Shown: positions 1 to 7,065 of the stretch, piece after piece | Position numbering within the stretch: position 1 is the stretch's first letter | How the letters are laid out: each line of letters opens with the position of its first letter | Assembly: GCA_905197115.1 (NCBI GenBank) | Contig: CAJJXN010000035.1 | Location: 1-12,732, forward strand | DNA: 12,732 nt | Direction of reading: 5' to 3' | DNA from: an uncultured Bacillota bacterium | GTDB lineage: Bacteria; Bacillota_I; Bacilli_A; RFN20; CAG-631 | Made by a program: the position numbers and the translations under genes | The notes under the pieces: model-generated | The model's database searches: none | What the model was told of the DNA's origin: nothing | Seen by the model: the letters and a program-made list of their open reading frames with translations, nothing else

Positions 1-898
1 CTTGACTAAGTTCATCTACACTCTTTACCATAAATACACTTTGCATAATGTTGGTTAAATTTTTAAAATCATTTCCTGGATAAAATTTGATGAAAGGTAT
101 GTACAATAACGCAAATAACCATTCAAGTTCATAGTCTTCCCATTCAAATTTATTAAAATATTCTTTTAAACATCCTGATAAATCAATTGAGCCAAAATAT
201 GAATGCTCAAAAAGCGATTTTAATTCATATACAGGAGAACAAATTTGCATTTTTTCATTTGATATGATTTTATCTTTGGAAATAAAAATATGATTATAAT
301 CAAAATTTTGATGCGTGATTACTTGGCGAATCGTACTTTTATCTTTCGTCAATTCTTTGAATTTATTTAAATGTTCTTTTGATTTTTCAAGTGATTTGAT
401 AAACTTTGTATAATTAAGTGTATAATACCATTGAGATGGAGATTTATAATCTAATCGTTCAATATCTTCCATCATTTTATCTAAGATGTGTAAAGCTTGT
501 TGTTGGCTTTCTTCAATTGAAGCAACTGTTTCTTTATAAAAACTAATACTTACATTGGAAGTAAATACACTTTTATTATGTACTTCTCCAATGCGTGAAA
601 GATAATATTTAAGTTTAATGTCTTTGGCTTCTAAATATTCTTCTTGAATCCAAGGTGTTAAACGAATAACTTTATTTTTAAATGTAGGAGTAATTGTTCG
701 TTGTTGGGTTTTTACAGGCATTGTAAAATAATCAATATGCAATGCTTCTAATTTTTCACATACTTTGCCATCATTAAAATGATCAACATATTTAAGGCTA
801 TATGATTCGTTTTCACATTTGATTTGATAAACTTTATCTGAGTATTTAATAAGAACTTGAGGCTCTATATTATATAGTTGTTTTAAAGTATCTCTCAT
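1..898 (-). CDS. YsxE/CotS-family spore coat protein, degenerate kinase fold (3' end off window)
   Basis: The frame reads open from ATG at 898 to the left edge (299 residues seen). Family members have roughly 330-350, so only the C-terminal end is missing. The N-terminus has the family pattern: a short helix, then KVYQIKCENESYSLKYV (residues 22-38), matching the first beta strands of the aminoglycoside-phosphotransferase-like fold with a Lys at 36. Where active kinases carry the HGD...N catalytic loop this protein has ITHQNFDYNHIFIS (194-207), so the catalytic Asp is replaced. The following DFD-like metal site is replaced by MQICSPVYEL (217-226). CotS-family proteins are spore coat components, generally thought non-catalytic. 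The ATG overlaps the stop of the SpoVID-like gene by 4 bases (ATGA), as expected for translational coupling, and ysxE also follows spoVID in B. subtilis. The family call is firm; the exact coat role is inferred. Confidence 0.8.
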   Translation of the reverse strand, partial: MRDTLKQLYNIEPQVLIKYSDKVYQIKCENESYSLKYVDHFNDGKVCEKLEALHIDYFTMPVKTQQRTITPTFKNKVIRLTPWIQEEYLEAKDIKLKYYLSRIGEVHNKSVFTSNVSISFYKETVASIEESQQQALHILDKMMEDIERLDYKSPSQWYYTLNYTKFIKSLEKSKEHLNKFKELTKDKSTIRQVITHQNFDYNHIFISKDKIISNEKMQICSPVYELKSLFEHSYFGSIDLSGCLKEYFNKFEWEDYELEWLFALLYIPFIKFYPGNDFKNLTNIMQSVFMVKSVDELSQ

Positions 899-1629
899 TT
901 TACTTCATCATCTTCACTTCGATGAATAGTATAAAATGTGACATAAGAATCATTATCTTTAAATAAATCATGTGCCCAATTTGAATTTATATTTTTTTCT
1001 TCTTCGCGAGATTCCATCAAAGGAGCGGCAAAAGAAATAGGTGCTGGGATAGGTTCTTTTAAAATAACAGCTACTTCTTTTTGATCATCTTCCTCTTCGA
1101 TAATTTCTTGATTTTCATTATTCAGTTCATTTTTAATATCTTCGTCAAGATCGGATAAATTAGAAGCATCTATTGTAGGATCTTCAAACTCTTTTAAAAT
1201 TTCATTATCGTATAAAAGAGGTGAATCATCCATTATCTCATCAATTTCATTCGTTAAATTAAATTTTTCAGTTTCATAATCTGGCTCTTGAACTTCTTCC
1301 GTCATTTTTAGAAAACCTGAAATTTTTAATTTTATCTTAAAAACTACTGCATTTTTTAAAATTTGATAGGAATAATCTTCAATTGTTAGTGAAAATTTTG
1401 ATTTATCAATTACTTGATCAAAGGGCGCAAAAATGTCGACGTCGATATGTTCTTCGAAAGGTTCTAAGCCTTTTAAAGTAAATGCGCTTCCAGATAATTT
1501 AATTACTCCAATGACACTACATCCATCTTCTAATAATTTATAATCTATTGAATCCTTTACTGAGACATTATGCAATGACTCAATATTTGTAGAAAATACG
1601 ATTGCTTTCTCTAAAGTTATATTATCCAT
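895..1629 (-). CDS. spoVID: SpoVID-like spore coat morphogenesis protein, short form without a full LysM
   Basis: SpoVID sits at the forespore surface and drives encasement by coat proteins. Residues 1-107 match its N-terminal domain: CSVIGVIKLSG (37-47), then the beta-rich stretch IDVDIFAPFDQVI (62-74), IEDYSYQI (83-90) and KIKLKISGF (98-106). Residues about 110-185 are a highly acidic, probably disordered linker, followed by a Pro/Ala stretch (192-204). The end, NWAHDLFKDNDSYVTFYTIH (217-236), resembles the lead-in and first strand of the C-terminal LysM domain of B. subtilis SpoVID, but the protein stops at residue 244, against about 575 there. An upstream in-frame ATG at 1647 would add six residues; the AGGAG at 1638-1642, 8 nt before the ATG at 1629, selects the shorter start. 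The gene overlaps the YsxE-like gene by 4 bases and follows engB after a terminator, so it probably has its own sporulation promoter. Confidence 0.78.
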   Translation of the reverse strand: MDNITLEKAIVFSTNIESLHNVSVKDSIDYKLLEDGCSVIGVIKLSGSAFTLKGLEPFEEHIDVDIFAPFDQVIDKSKFSLTIEDYSYQILKNAVVFKIKLKISGFLKMTEEVQEPDYETEKFNLTNEIDEIMDDSPLLYDNEILKEFEDPTIDASNLSDLDEDIKNELNNENQEIIEEEDDQKEVAVILKEPIPAPISFAAPLMESREEEKNINSNWAHDLFKDNDSYVTFYTIHRSEDDEVK

Positions 1630-1637
1630 ATCAATCA

Positions 1638-1642
1638 CTCCT
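1638..1642 (-). promoter_or_regulatory. RBS that sets the SpoVID-like start
   Basis: Minus-strand AGGAG ends 8 nt before the ATG at 1629. The alternative ATG at 1647 lies upstream of this site and has no Shine-Dalgarno sequence of its own. Confidence 0.75.
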
Positions 1643-1647
1643 ATCAT

Positions 1648-1676
1648 TATATATGATAAGAAGTCAAAATTAATGA
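1648..1676 (-). promoter_or_regulatory. Possible sporulation promoter for the SpoVID-like gene
   Basis: Minus-strand CATATATA (1648-1655) resembles the -10 of sigma-E/sigma-K promoters (CATAnnnT type). The matching -35 region about 14 nt upstream is only weakly similar. No good sigma-A -35 pairs with the overlapping TATAAT. In B. subtilis spoVID is transcribed by sigma-E. A promoter is expected here because the preceding operon ends in a terminator; the sigma assignment is a guess. Confidence 0.3.
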
Positions 1677-1677
1677 T

Positions 1678-1710
1678 AAAAAAAGTGAAAGTTCAATAAA
1701 TAACTTTCAC
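1678..1710 (-). terminator. Rho-independent terminator of the ysoA-like/tig/lon/engB operon
   Basis: A perfect 9-bp stem (GTGAAAGTT / AACTTTCAC, 1685-1693 and 1702-1710) with an 8-nt loop is followed on the minus strand by seven T residues (1678-1684). It lies 16 nt past the engB stop and separates the housekeeping operon from the spore-coat pair. Confidence 0.9.
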
Positions 1711-1726
1711 ATATAATTTTTATTTT

Positions 1727-2320
1727 TTATAAAGAAGATTCTTTATAAATATTTAAAAGAGATAGGACTACTTTTTCATAAGATGAATCAAAGCAAGAGT
1801 AGTAAATCATATCTTTAAAAATATGAGGGTCACAAACTTCTTGTGCTTGCTTTTTAAGTTGATGTTTCATGCTTTGGTTTAATTTATCACATTTACTTGC
1901 CACAATTAATACATTGCGATTTGCATCCTTAGCTAAATTTAAAAGTAAAATATCATCTTTTGTAAAACCTACTTTTGCATCAATAATAACGACCATGCAT
2001 ATTAATGATTTTCTGGAATAAATATATTCTTGCATCATATTAGCAAAAGATTCATCACGATTTTTATTTGCTTTCGCATATCCATATCCTGGAGTGTCAA
2101 CTAAACGATATCCATTATTTACTTCAAAGAAATTTAAATATTTTGTTAAACCAGGTGTTTTAGATACTTTTGCCATATTTTTATTATTTGTCATTTTATT
2201 GATTAAAGTTGATTTGCCAACATTACTTCTGCCAACAATACAAATTTCTTTTTTACTTTCATCTGGCCAAAATTCTTGGCTTGGAGCAGAAAGCAAATAT
2301 CTTACATTATTAAGAAACAT
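1727..2320 (-). CDS. engB: Ribosome-biogenesis GTPase EngB/YsxC
   Basis: EngB is a small essential GTPase of the TrmE-Era-EngA-EngB superfamily needed for late assembly of the 50S subunit. All G motifs are visible: G1 GRSNVGKS (30-37), a G2 Thr in SKTPGLTKY (53-61), G3 DTPGYGYA (75-82), G4 SKCD (142-145, where TKxD is more usual) and a G5-like SCFDSS (175-180). At 197 aa it matches the normal single-domain length. The ATG lies inside the last codons of lon (11-base overlap) with no strong Shine-Dalgarno sequence, so it is probably translated by coupling to lon. The lon-engB order is conserved in Bacilli (lonA-ysxC). It is the last gene before the terminator at 1678-1710. Confidence 0.97.
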   Translation of the reverse strand: MFLNNVRYLLSAPSQEFWPDESKKEICIVGRSNVGKSTLINKMTNNKNMAKVSKTPGLTKYLNFFEVNNGYRLVDTPGYGYAKANKNRDESFANMMQEYIYSRKSLICMVVIIDAKVGFTKDDILLLNLAKDANRNVLIVASKCDKLNQSMKHQLKKQAQEVCDPHIFKDMIYYSCFDSSYEKVVLSLLNIYKESSL

Positions 2321-4655
2321 GTGCGTTTTTTAAGGCAATATCAATGACTTCATTGACATGCTTTACAGGAACAAATGTAATTTCATCAAGCACAACTTTT
2401 GGTAATTCATCTAAATCTTTTTCATTTTCTTGTGGTATAATCACAGTTTTAATGCCTGAACGATGCGCACTAATTGATTTTTCTTTTAATCCACCGATAG
2501 GTAAAACATTTCCTCTTAAGGTAACTTCACCCGTCATGGCAACATCGTTTTTAACTTGTCTTTTTGTTAAAGCACTAATAATAGCCGTTGTCATTGTAAT
2601 TCCAGCACTTGGACCATCTTTTGGAACGGCTCCTTCAGGAACGTGTATGTGCAAATCAATTTTAGAGAATAAAGAAGAATCAATATGATAATATTCAGCA
2701 TTCGCTTTTACATAGTCAAAAGCAATACTTGCAGATTCTTTCATGACATCTCCTAACCGTCCGGTCACGATTAAGCTTCCTTTACCATCAAAATAATTTA
2801 CCTCAATTGGTAAAATATCTCCACCAAATTCTGTATAAGCAAGACCAGTTACAACACCTATTTGACTTTCTTTTTCTTTTTTTGAATAATCAAACATTTC
2901 TTTTCCTAAATATTCTTGAACAACTTTAATTGTCACTTCATGAATATCGAGAGAAAGGGCATTTTTAAGTTTTCTTACGACTAATTTACGACAAATTTTA
3001 GCGATTGCTCTTTCTAAATTACGAACTCCTGCCTCGCGTGTATAGTAGCGAATAATGTGTAATAATGCATCTTCGCTAAAACGAATTTGTTCGTCTTCTA
3101 AACCATGTGCAATTAATTGCTTTGGAACTAAATGCTTTATGGCAATATTTGTTTTTTCAATTTCAGTATAACTTGAAATTTGAATGATTTCCAAACGATC
3201 TCTTAAAGGTGCTGGAATGTTTTCTAAATAGTTAGCAGTAGCAATAAACATTACATTGGATAAATCATAGGGTTCTTCAATATAATGATCGCTAAAGAAT
3301 TTATTTTGTTCTGGATCTAGTAATTCTAACATAGCGCTCGCAGGGTCGCCTTTATAATCTGCTCCCATTTTATCAATTTCATCAAGTAGGAAAACAGGAT
3401 TTATTACGCCTGCTTTTTTCATTGCTTGTAAAACTCTTCCAGGAAGAGCTCCTAAATAAGTACGGCGATGTCCTCTAATTTCTGATTCATCCTTCATGCC
3501 ACCTAAAGACATTTTTACAAATTTACGATCAATTGCACGTGCAATTGACTTTGCAAGTGAAGTTTTTCCAACTCCAGGAGGACCTACAAAGCAAAGAATA
3601 GGAGCCTTTAGCGAACTTGTTAAAGTCTTAACAGCCAAGTATTCTACAATTCTTTCTTTTATCTTTTCTAATCCATAATGATCTTCATCTAATACTTCTT
3701 CTACTTTTAAAATGTCATTATTATCTTCTGATTTTTGATACCAAGGAATAGCAATTAGCCAGTCTATATAAGTTTTGAGCATAGAAGCTTCACTACTTGC
3801 TTGAGGCATACTTTCTAATCTTTTTAATTCGGACAAGGCTTTATTTCTTACACTTTCTGGAAAAGGATTATCCATAAGTATTTTACGTATATCTTCTACA
3901 TCTTGTTCAACAGGTGAAATGTCACCAAGTTCTTCTTTGATAGCTCTTAATTTTTCTCTTAAGATATATTCTTTTTGATTTTCATCAATTTTTTTGCGTA
4001 CCTTTTGAGTGATTTCATTTTCAATCTTTGTAATTTCTTTTTCACTTTCTAGGTATTCAATAATGACTTCTAAACGTCTCAAAACATCTCTTGTTTCAAG
4101 TAGTTGAATCGCTGTTTTTAAATTATGAACTAAGACTTGAGAAATCGTATCTGTAAATTCGGAAGCCGAAACTCCTTTTGAAAGTTTATCAATTGTGGAT
4201 TTTGGAATGTTTGGAGTAACTGCAATAAAATCTTCGATAATAGCGGCAATTTTACGTATATAAGCAGCTTCTTTTTCTAAGTCGCCATCCACATCTTCCA
4301 CGACTGAAACGTTTGCATAATAGCAGCCATCTAAACTATAAAATGAATTGAGTACGACACGTTGAAGCCCACTTAAGGACACTTTTACAATGCCATTTTC
4401 ATAGTTTCTTTTTGTTTTAATTTTTGCAATTGTACCAAATGTTGAAATAGAGTTTTTGTCTACTTGTTCTACACTTGGATCAAGTTGAGGAACGACAATA
4501 ATATGATTCGAAAAATCATTCATTGCTACTTTAATCGCATTTTTACTAAAAACACGACCTGCCTCAATATTCATATCATTTTTAGGAAATAAGACTGCAC
4601 CACGTGTGCATAAAAGAGGATAGTCAACTTCAAGTTTTAAGATTTCATCAGCCAT
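2310..4655 (-). CDS. lon: ATP-dependent protease Lon (LonA type)
   Basis: Lon is a cytoplasmic hexameric AAA+ serine protease that degrades misfolded and regulatory proteins. The 781-aa product (E. coli 784, B. subtilis LonA 774) has the full architecture: N-terminal substrate domain (about 10-205), coiled helical region (about 210-300), AAA+ module with Walker A GPPGVGKT (358-365) and Walker B LLDEIDKM (DEID at 425-428), and C-terminal protease domain with Ser683 in PKDGPSAG and Lys726 in GGLKEK. The 43-residue Ser-Lys spacing equals that of the E. coli dyad. A TTG-started extension to 4679 is possible, but an AAGGGGG Shine-Dalgarno sequence 7 nt before the ATG at 4655 fixes this start. It lies 46 nt after tig with no terminator between, and overlaps engB by 11 bases. 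clpX and lonB, which lie between tig and lonA in B. subtilis, are absent. Confidence 0.98.
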   Translation of the reverse strand: MADEILKLEVDYPLLCTRGAVLFPKNDMNIEAGRVFSKNAIKVAMNDFSNHIIVVPQLDPSVEQVDKNSISTFGTIAKIKTKRNYENGIVKVSLSGLQRVVLNSFYSLDGCYYANVSVVEDVDGDLEKEAAYIRKIAAIIEDFIAVTPNIPKSTIDKLSKGVSASEFTDTISQVLVHNLKTAIQLLETRDVLRRLEVIIEYLESEKEITKIENEITQKVRKKIDENQKEYILREKLRAIKEELGDISPVEQDVEDIRKILMDNPFPESVRNKALSELKRLESMPQASSEASMLKTYIDWLIAIPWYQKSEDNNDILKVEEVLDEDHYGLEKIKERIVEYLAVKTLTSSLKAPILCFVGPPGVGKTSLAKSIARAIDRKFVKMSLGGMKDESEIRGHRRTYLGALPGRVLQAMKKAGVINPVFLLDEIDKMGADYKGDPASAMLELLDPEQNKFFSDHYIEEPYDLSNVMFIATANYLENIPAPLRDRLEIIQISSYTEIEKTNIAIKHLVPKQLIAHGLEDEQIRFSEDALLHIIRYYTREAGVRNLERAIAKICRKLVVRKLKNALSLDIHEVTIKVVQEYLGKEMFDYSKKEKESQIGVVTGLAYTEFGGDILPIEVNYFDGKGSLIVTGRLGDVMKESASIAFDYVKANAEYYHIDSSLFSKIDLHIHVPEGAVPKDGPSAGITMTTAIISALTKRQVKNDVAMTGEVTLRGNVLPIGGLKEKSISAHRSGIKTVIIPQENEKDLDELPKVVLDEITFVPVKHVNEVIDIALKNAHVS

Positions 4656-4661
4656 AGGTAT

Positions 4662-4670
4662 TCCCCCTTT
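4662..4670 (-). promoter_or_regulatory. Strong RBS that sets the lon start
   Basis: Minus-strand AAAGGGGGA ends 6 nt before the ATG at 4655. The upstream TTG at 4679 lies before this site, so the eight-residue extension it would encode is unlikely. Confidence 0.8.
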
Positions 4671-4701
4671 CTTATTCAAGTATTACCTAAAATAATTAAA
4701 A

Positions 4702-5985
4702 TTAACTTAATTTATTATTTTCTTTTAAGAAAGCAATAACTTTGTTATTTCTTAAATCTGATTTAAATTGATTTAGACGATCTTTTAAGTTCTTTTTAAG
4801 TTCTTCTAAATCCATATGGTACATATCAGCCATTTTCTTCAATTCGGCTTCTACATCTTCATCACTAACAACAATATTTTCTACATTTCCAATTTCATTA
4901 ATTACAAAAATTTGTTTTAAATTCTTTAAAGCTTCTTCGCGAGCTTGTTGTAATAATTTTTCTTCATCTGTGTTAGTCATTTTCAAATAATCTTCATAAT
5001 TAAGACCATTTTGTTCAACACGTGCTTTAAAGTTATCAATCATATAACCTGCTTCTTCTTCAATCATTTTATCACTAACTTCAAATTCAGCTTTTTCACA
5101 AACTAAATTTACTAATTCTTGTAATTGTTTGCTATCTGCTTCATCTTCTTTTTTTGCTAATACTTCTTTGTTGAAGTGTTCTTTTAATTCTTCTACAGTA
5201 TTAACATCGGCTATGTCCGCTTCTTTTACAAATTCATCGTTTAAAGTAGGAACAACTTTTCTTTTAATTTCATGAACTTTTACTTTAAAAGTTGCTTCTT
5301 TTCCAGCAAGATTAGCCACATAATTTTCAGGGAAAGTAATTTTGATTTCACTTTCTTCATTGGTTTTCATGCCAATTAATTGATCTTCAAAACCAGGAAC
5401 AAAAGTATTTGAACCAATTTCTAATGAGAAGTTTTCAGCTTTACCACCTTCAAAAGCTACACCATCAACAAAGCCTTCAAAGTCAATAACTGCGGTATTA
5501 CCACTTTCAATAGAACCATCTTCTACAATTTCAAGTTCTACATTTTTATTTAATAATTCATTGATTTTTGCATCAATGTCTTCTTGAGTAACTTCAACTT
5601 TATCTTTTTTCACTTCAATATCTTTATAAGCACCAAGTGTAACGATTGGAGCTGTTACAAAAAGAATATCAAATTCAAAGTTTTCTTCATCCATTTTGAT
5701 AATATTTAATTCAGGTTGATAGAAAGGACGAATTGCATTTTCTTTTATAGCGTTTTGGTAAGCTTTATCAATCATCGCATCAGCAGCGTGTCTTAAAACT
5801 TCAGCAGGATTAATTTTTGCTTTTACCATTTGTTCAGGTGCATGACCTTTTCTAAAGCCAGCAACAGTTGTGTTTTTAGCAATTTTTTTGAATTCTTTTT
5901 CTTGCGCTTCTTTCCATTCTTCAACATCTACAACGACGTTTAACTTTGTTTGACATTTTTCTAATTTTTCTAAATTTGTTTTCAT
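4702..5985 (-). CDS. tig: Trigger factor, ribosome-associated chaperone
   Basis: Trigger factor binds ribosomal protein uL23 at the exit tunnel and shields nascent chains. The 427-aa product (about 424 in B. subtilis) shows the three domains: a ribosome-binding N-terminus with the signature GFRKGHAP (43-50), an FKBP-type prolyl isomerase domain at about 155-245 (VIDFEGFVDGVAFEGG ... PGFEDQLIGMK), and a long helical C-terminal chaperone domain to the end. The start is supported by AAGGAGA about 7 nt before the ATG. It lies between the YsoA-like gene and lon, and a sigma-A-type promoter just upstream suggests basal expression independent of the CIRCE-controlled promoter further upstream. Confidence 0.98.
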   Translation of the reverse strand: MKTNLEKLEKCQTKLNVVVDVEEWKEAQEKEFKKIAKNTTVAGFRKGHAPEQMVKAKINPAEVLRHAADAMIDKAYQNAIKENAIRPFYQPELNIIKMDEENFEFDILFVTAPIVTLGAYKDIEVKKDKVEVTQEDIDAKINELLNKNVELEIVEDGSIESGNTAVIDFEGFVDGVAFEGGKAENFSLEIGSNTFVPGFEDQLIGMKTNEESEIKITFPENYVANLAGKEATFKVKVHEIKRKVVPTLNDEFVKEADIADVNTVEELKEHFNKEVLAKKEDEADSKQLQELVNLVCEKAEFEVSDKMIEEEAGYMIDNFKARVEQNGLNYEDYLKMTNTDEEKLLQQAREEALKNLKQIFVINEIGNVENIVVSDEDVEAELKKMADMYHMDLEELKKNLKDRLNQFKSDLRNNKVIAFLKENNKLS

Positions 5986-6023
5986 ATATATTCTCCTTCT
6001 TTTTTATGTATATACAAATTAAT

Positions 6024-6051
6024 ATTATACAATAATATTATAAAAACTCAA
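6024..6051 (-). promoter_or_regulatory. Internal sigma-A promoter for tig
   Basis: Minus strand TTGAGT (6046-6051), 16-nt spacer, TATAAT (6024-6029). The -35 overlaps the stop codon of the YsoA-like gene and the -10 lies about 40 nt before the tig start. It would give tig-lon-engB a second transcript not blocked directly at the CIRCE operators. Confidence 0.6.
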
Positions 6052-6962
6052 ATGTTTTTCAATAAGGACAAAAGAATTTCATAATATTTGTCAACATCTT
6101 TTGAATGCAGTGAGTAGTAATTCATAAATTCTTGATTTTGAATAGGACTTTCTTTAACATCATTAATGAACTTTATAACAGCGTAAAATAAACTATCTGC
6201 TTCAGATAAAGTTAGTTCATATGGGTATTGCTCAAGCAATAACATTTCGATTAATTGTTTAAAAATCGAGAGATCATTTACTTCTAGTTGAATGGATATT
6301 TCTTTAATTTTATTTTGTAAATATATAAATGATTCAAATAATCGCAAATCTTTTGCTTTAATTGGATTAATAAGAAATGTTTTTTGATGTTTTTGAATGC
6401 AAAAGTTTGAGTCTATTTTTAAATCCGTTAAAGTAGCTAACAATAAAGATTTAGTTATATTTGATATATTACTTCGATTAAATATTGTTTGAATTTGCTG
6501 TATGTATGGATTTAAATTAAAAAGTTGAAGTTGAGGTAAAATGAGCATTAATTCTGTTTCAGTGAGTTTATCTAAATTTTTTAAATCACTTGCCCGTAAT
6601 TCGAATTTAGTTTCGTTTAAACCATAATTCACATCTTTTAAAGAAGATTTTAAAAATTTTTCAAAATCATCTGGAATGTAGGGAACATCTAACTCATTTA
6701 AAATAATTCTTTTCGCTTCATCAAATAATTTATTATCAATATATGCATTGATTTTGCATTCACAAAAATCATAATATTTTTTAGAAATATGATTTTCATA
6801 CATATTTACAAGTTGAAGTGCTTCTTGAGGATAATTTAGATTCAAATGTGTTTTAATTAAAAGAATAATTTCCTCTTCATTTAATTTATCATTATTTAAA
6901 CATTTATCCACTAAACAATTTTGCTTCGTTTGTTTTAAATATTTTAAAACTTGTTCATTCAA
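6048..6962 (-). CDS. YsoA-like all-helical (TPR-like) protein of unknown function
   Basis: The 304-aa product is predicted almost wholly alpha-helical, without signal peptide or membrane segment. Its early part (about residues 1-100) has paired-helix spacing like TPR or half-TPR repeats (LIKTHLNLNYPQEALQLVN, then INAYIDNKLFDEAKRII). B. subtilis places the TPR-containing ysoA directly upstream of tig, so position and character agree, although identity cannot be shown by eye. A GTG at 6995 would extend the frame by 11 residues, but AAGGAGG (6972-6978) lies inside that extension and points to TTG at 6962, with an 8-nt spacer. It is the first gene after the double-CIRCE promoter and 62 nt before tig, so it probably shares heat-shock control and may act in nascent-protein quality control (inference). 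Confidence 0.7.
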   Translation of the reverse strand: MNEQVLKYLKQTKQNCLVDKCLNNDKLNEEEIILLIKTHLNLNYPQEALQLVNMYENHISKKYYDFCECKINAYIDNKLFDEAKRIILNELDVPYIPDDFEKFLKSSLKDVNYGLNETKFELRASDLKNLDKLTETELMLILPQLQLFNLNPYIQQIQTIFNRSNISNITKSLLLATLTDLKIDSNFCIQKHQKTFLINPIKAKDLRLFESFIYLQNKIKEISIQLEVNDLSIFKQLIEMLLLEQYPYELTLSEADSLFYAVIKFINDVKESPIQNQEFMNYYSLHSKDVDKYYEILLSLLKNI

Positions 6963-6970
6963 GAAAAAAT

Positions 6971-6978
6971 CCCTCCTT
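6971..6978 (-). promoter_or_regulatory. RBS that selects a TTG start for the YsoA-like gene
   Basis: A near-perfect minus-strand AAGGAGGG lies 8 nt before TTG at 6962. The nearby ATG (overlapping that TTG) is out of frame, and the GTG at 6995 lies upstream within the CIRCE element. Confidence 0.75.
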
Positions 6979-6988
6979 GAAACTTGCG

Positions 6989-7015
6989 TTAGCACTAAAT
7001 AATTTTGAGTGCTAA
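6989..7015. promoter_or_regulatory. CIRCE operator 1 (HrcA site), promoter-proximal to the gene
   Basis: TTAGCACTA-N9-GAGTGCTAA matches the CIRCE consensus (TTAGCACTC-N9-GAGTGCTAA) at 17 of 18 positions. It begins 4 nt after the -10 box on the minus strand and covers the expected transcription start. HrcA binding here would block initiation at normal temperature; this is the classic position of the element in Bacillota. Confidence 0.92.
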
Positions 7016-7019
7016 AAAC

Positions 7020-7048
7020 ATTATAAAGGAAGATTCTAGCACTGTCAA
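7020..7048 (-). promoter_or_regulatory. Consensus sigma-A promoter of the ysoA-like/tig/lon/engB operon
   Basis: Minus strand TTGACA (7043-7048), 17-nt spacer, TATAAT (7020-7025): both hexamers and the spacing are perfect. The -35 lies within the central part of CIRCE 2 and the -10 directly precedes CIRCE 1, so the promoter is wholly framed by HrcA operators. A very strong promoter held down by a repressor is the usual design of class I heat-shock genes. Confidence 0.92.
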
Positions 7049-7062
7049 GAAAATAGTGCTAA
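7036..7062. promoter_or_regulatory. CIRCE operator 2 (HrcA site) over the -35 region
   Basis: CTAGCACTG-N9-TAGTGCTAA matches the CIRCE consensus at 15 of 18 positions, with the core TAGCACT-N11-AGTGCTA intact. Its centre is about 47 bp from that of CIRCE 1. It starts 3 bp past the stop codon of the pentapeptide-repeat gene, with no terminator between, so bound HrcA might also act as a roadblock for read-through from that gene. Confidence 0.85.
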
Positions 7063-7065
7063 GAG

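Noticed and set aside
2094..2688. Two plus-strand open frames opposite engB and the end of lon (2094-2333 and 2344-2688)
   Set aside because: They are antisense to two fully conserved genes, with no RBS and no recognisable protein.
3496..3678. 60-codon plus-strand open frame opposite the lon Walker A region
   Set aside because: Antisense shadow of the conserved AAA+ module; no translation signals.
4656..4701. A 5-bp AGGTA/TACCT pairing around the lon RBS as a possible RNA thermometer
   Set aside because: The stem is too short, and the Shine-Dalgarno sequence would lie in the loop rather than be paired.
6989..7062. The inverted repeats as a terminator for the pentapeptide-repeat gene
   Set aside because: No T-run follows either repeat, and the sequence and N9 spacing match the CIRCE operator instead.
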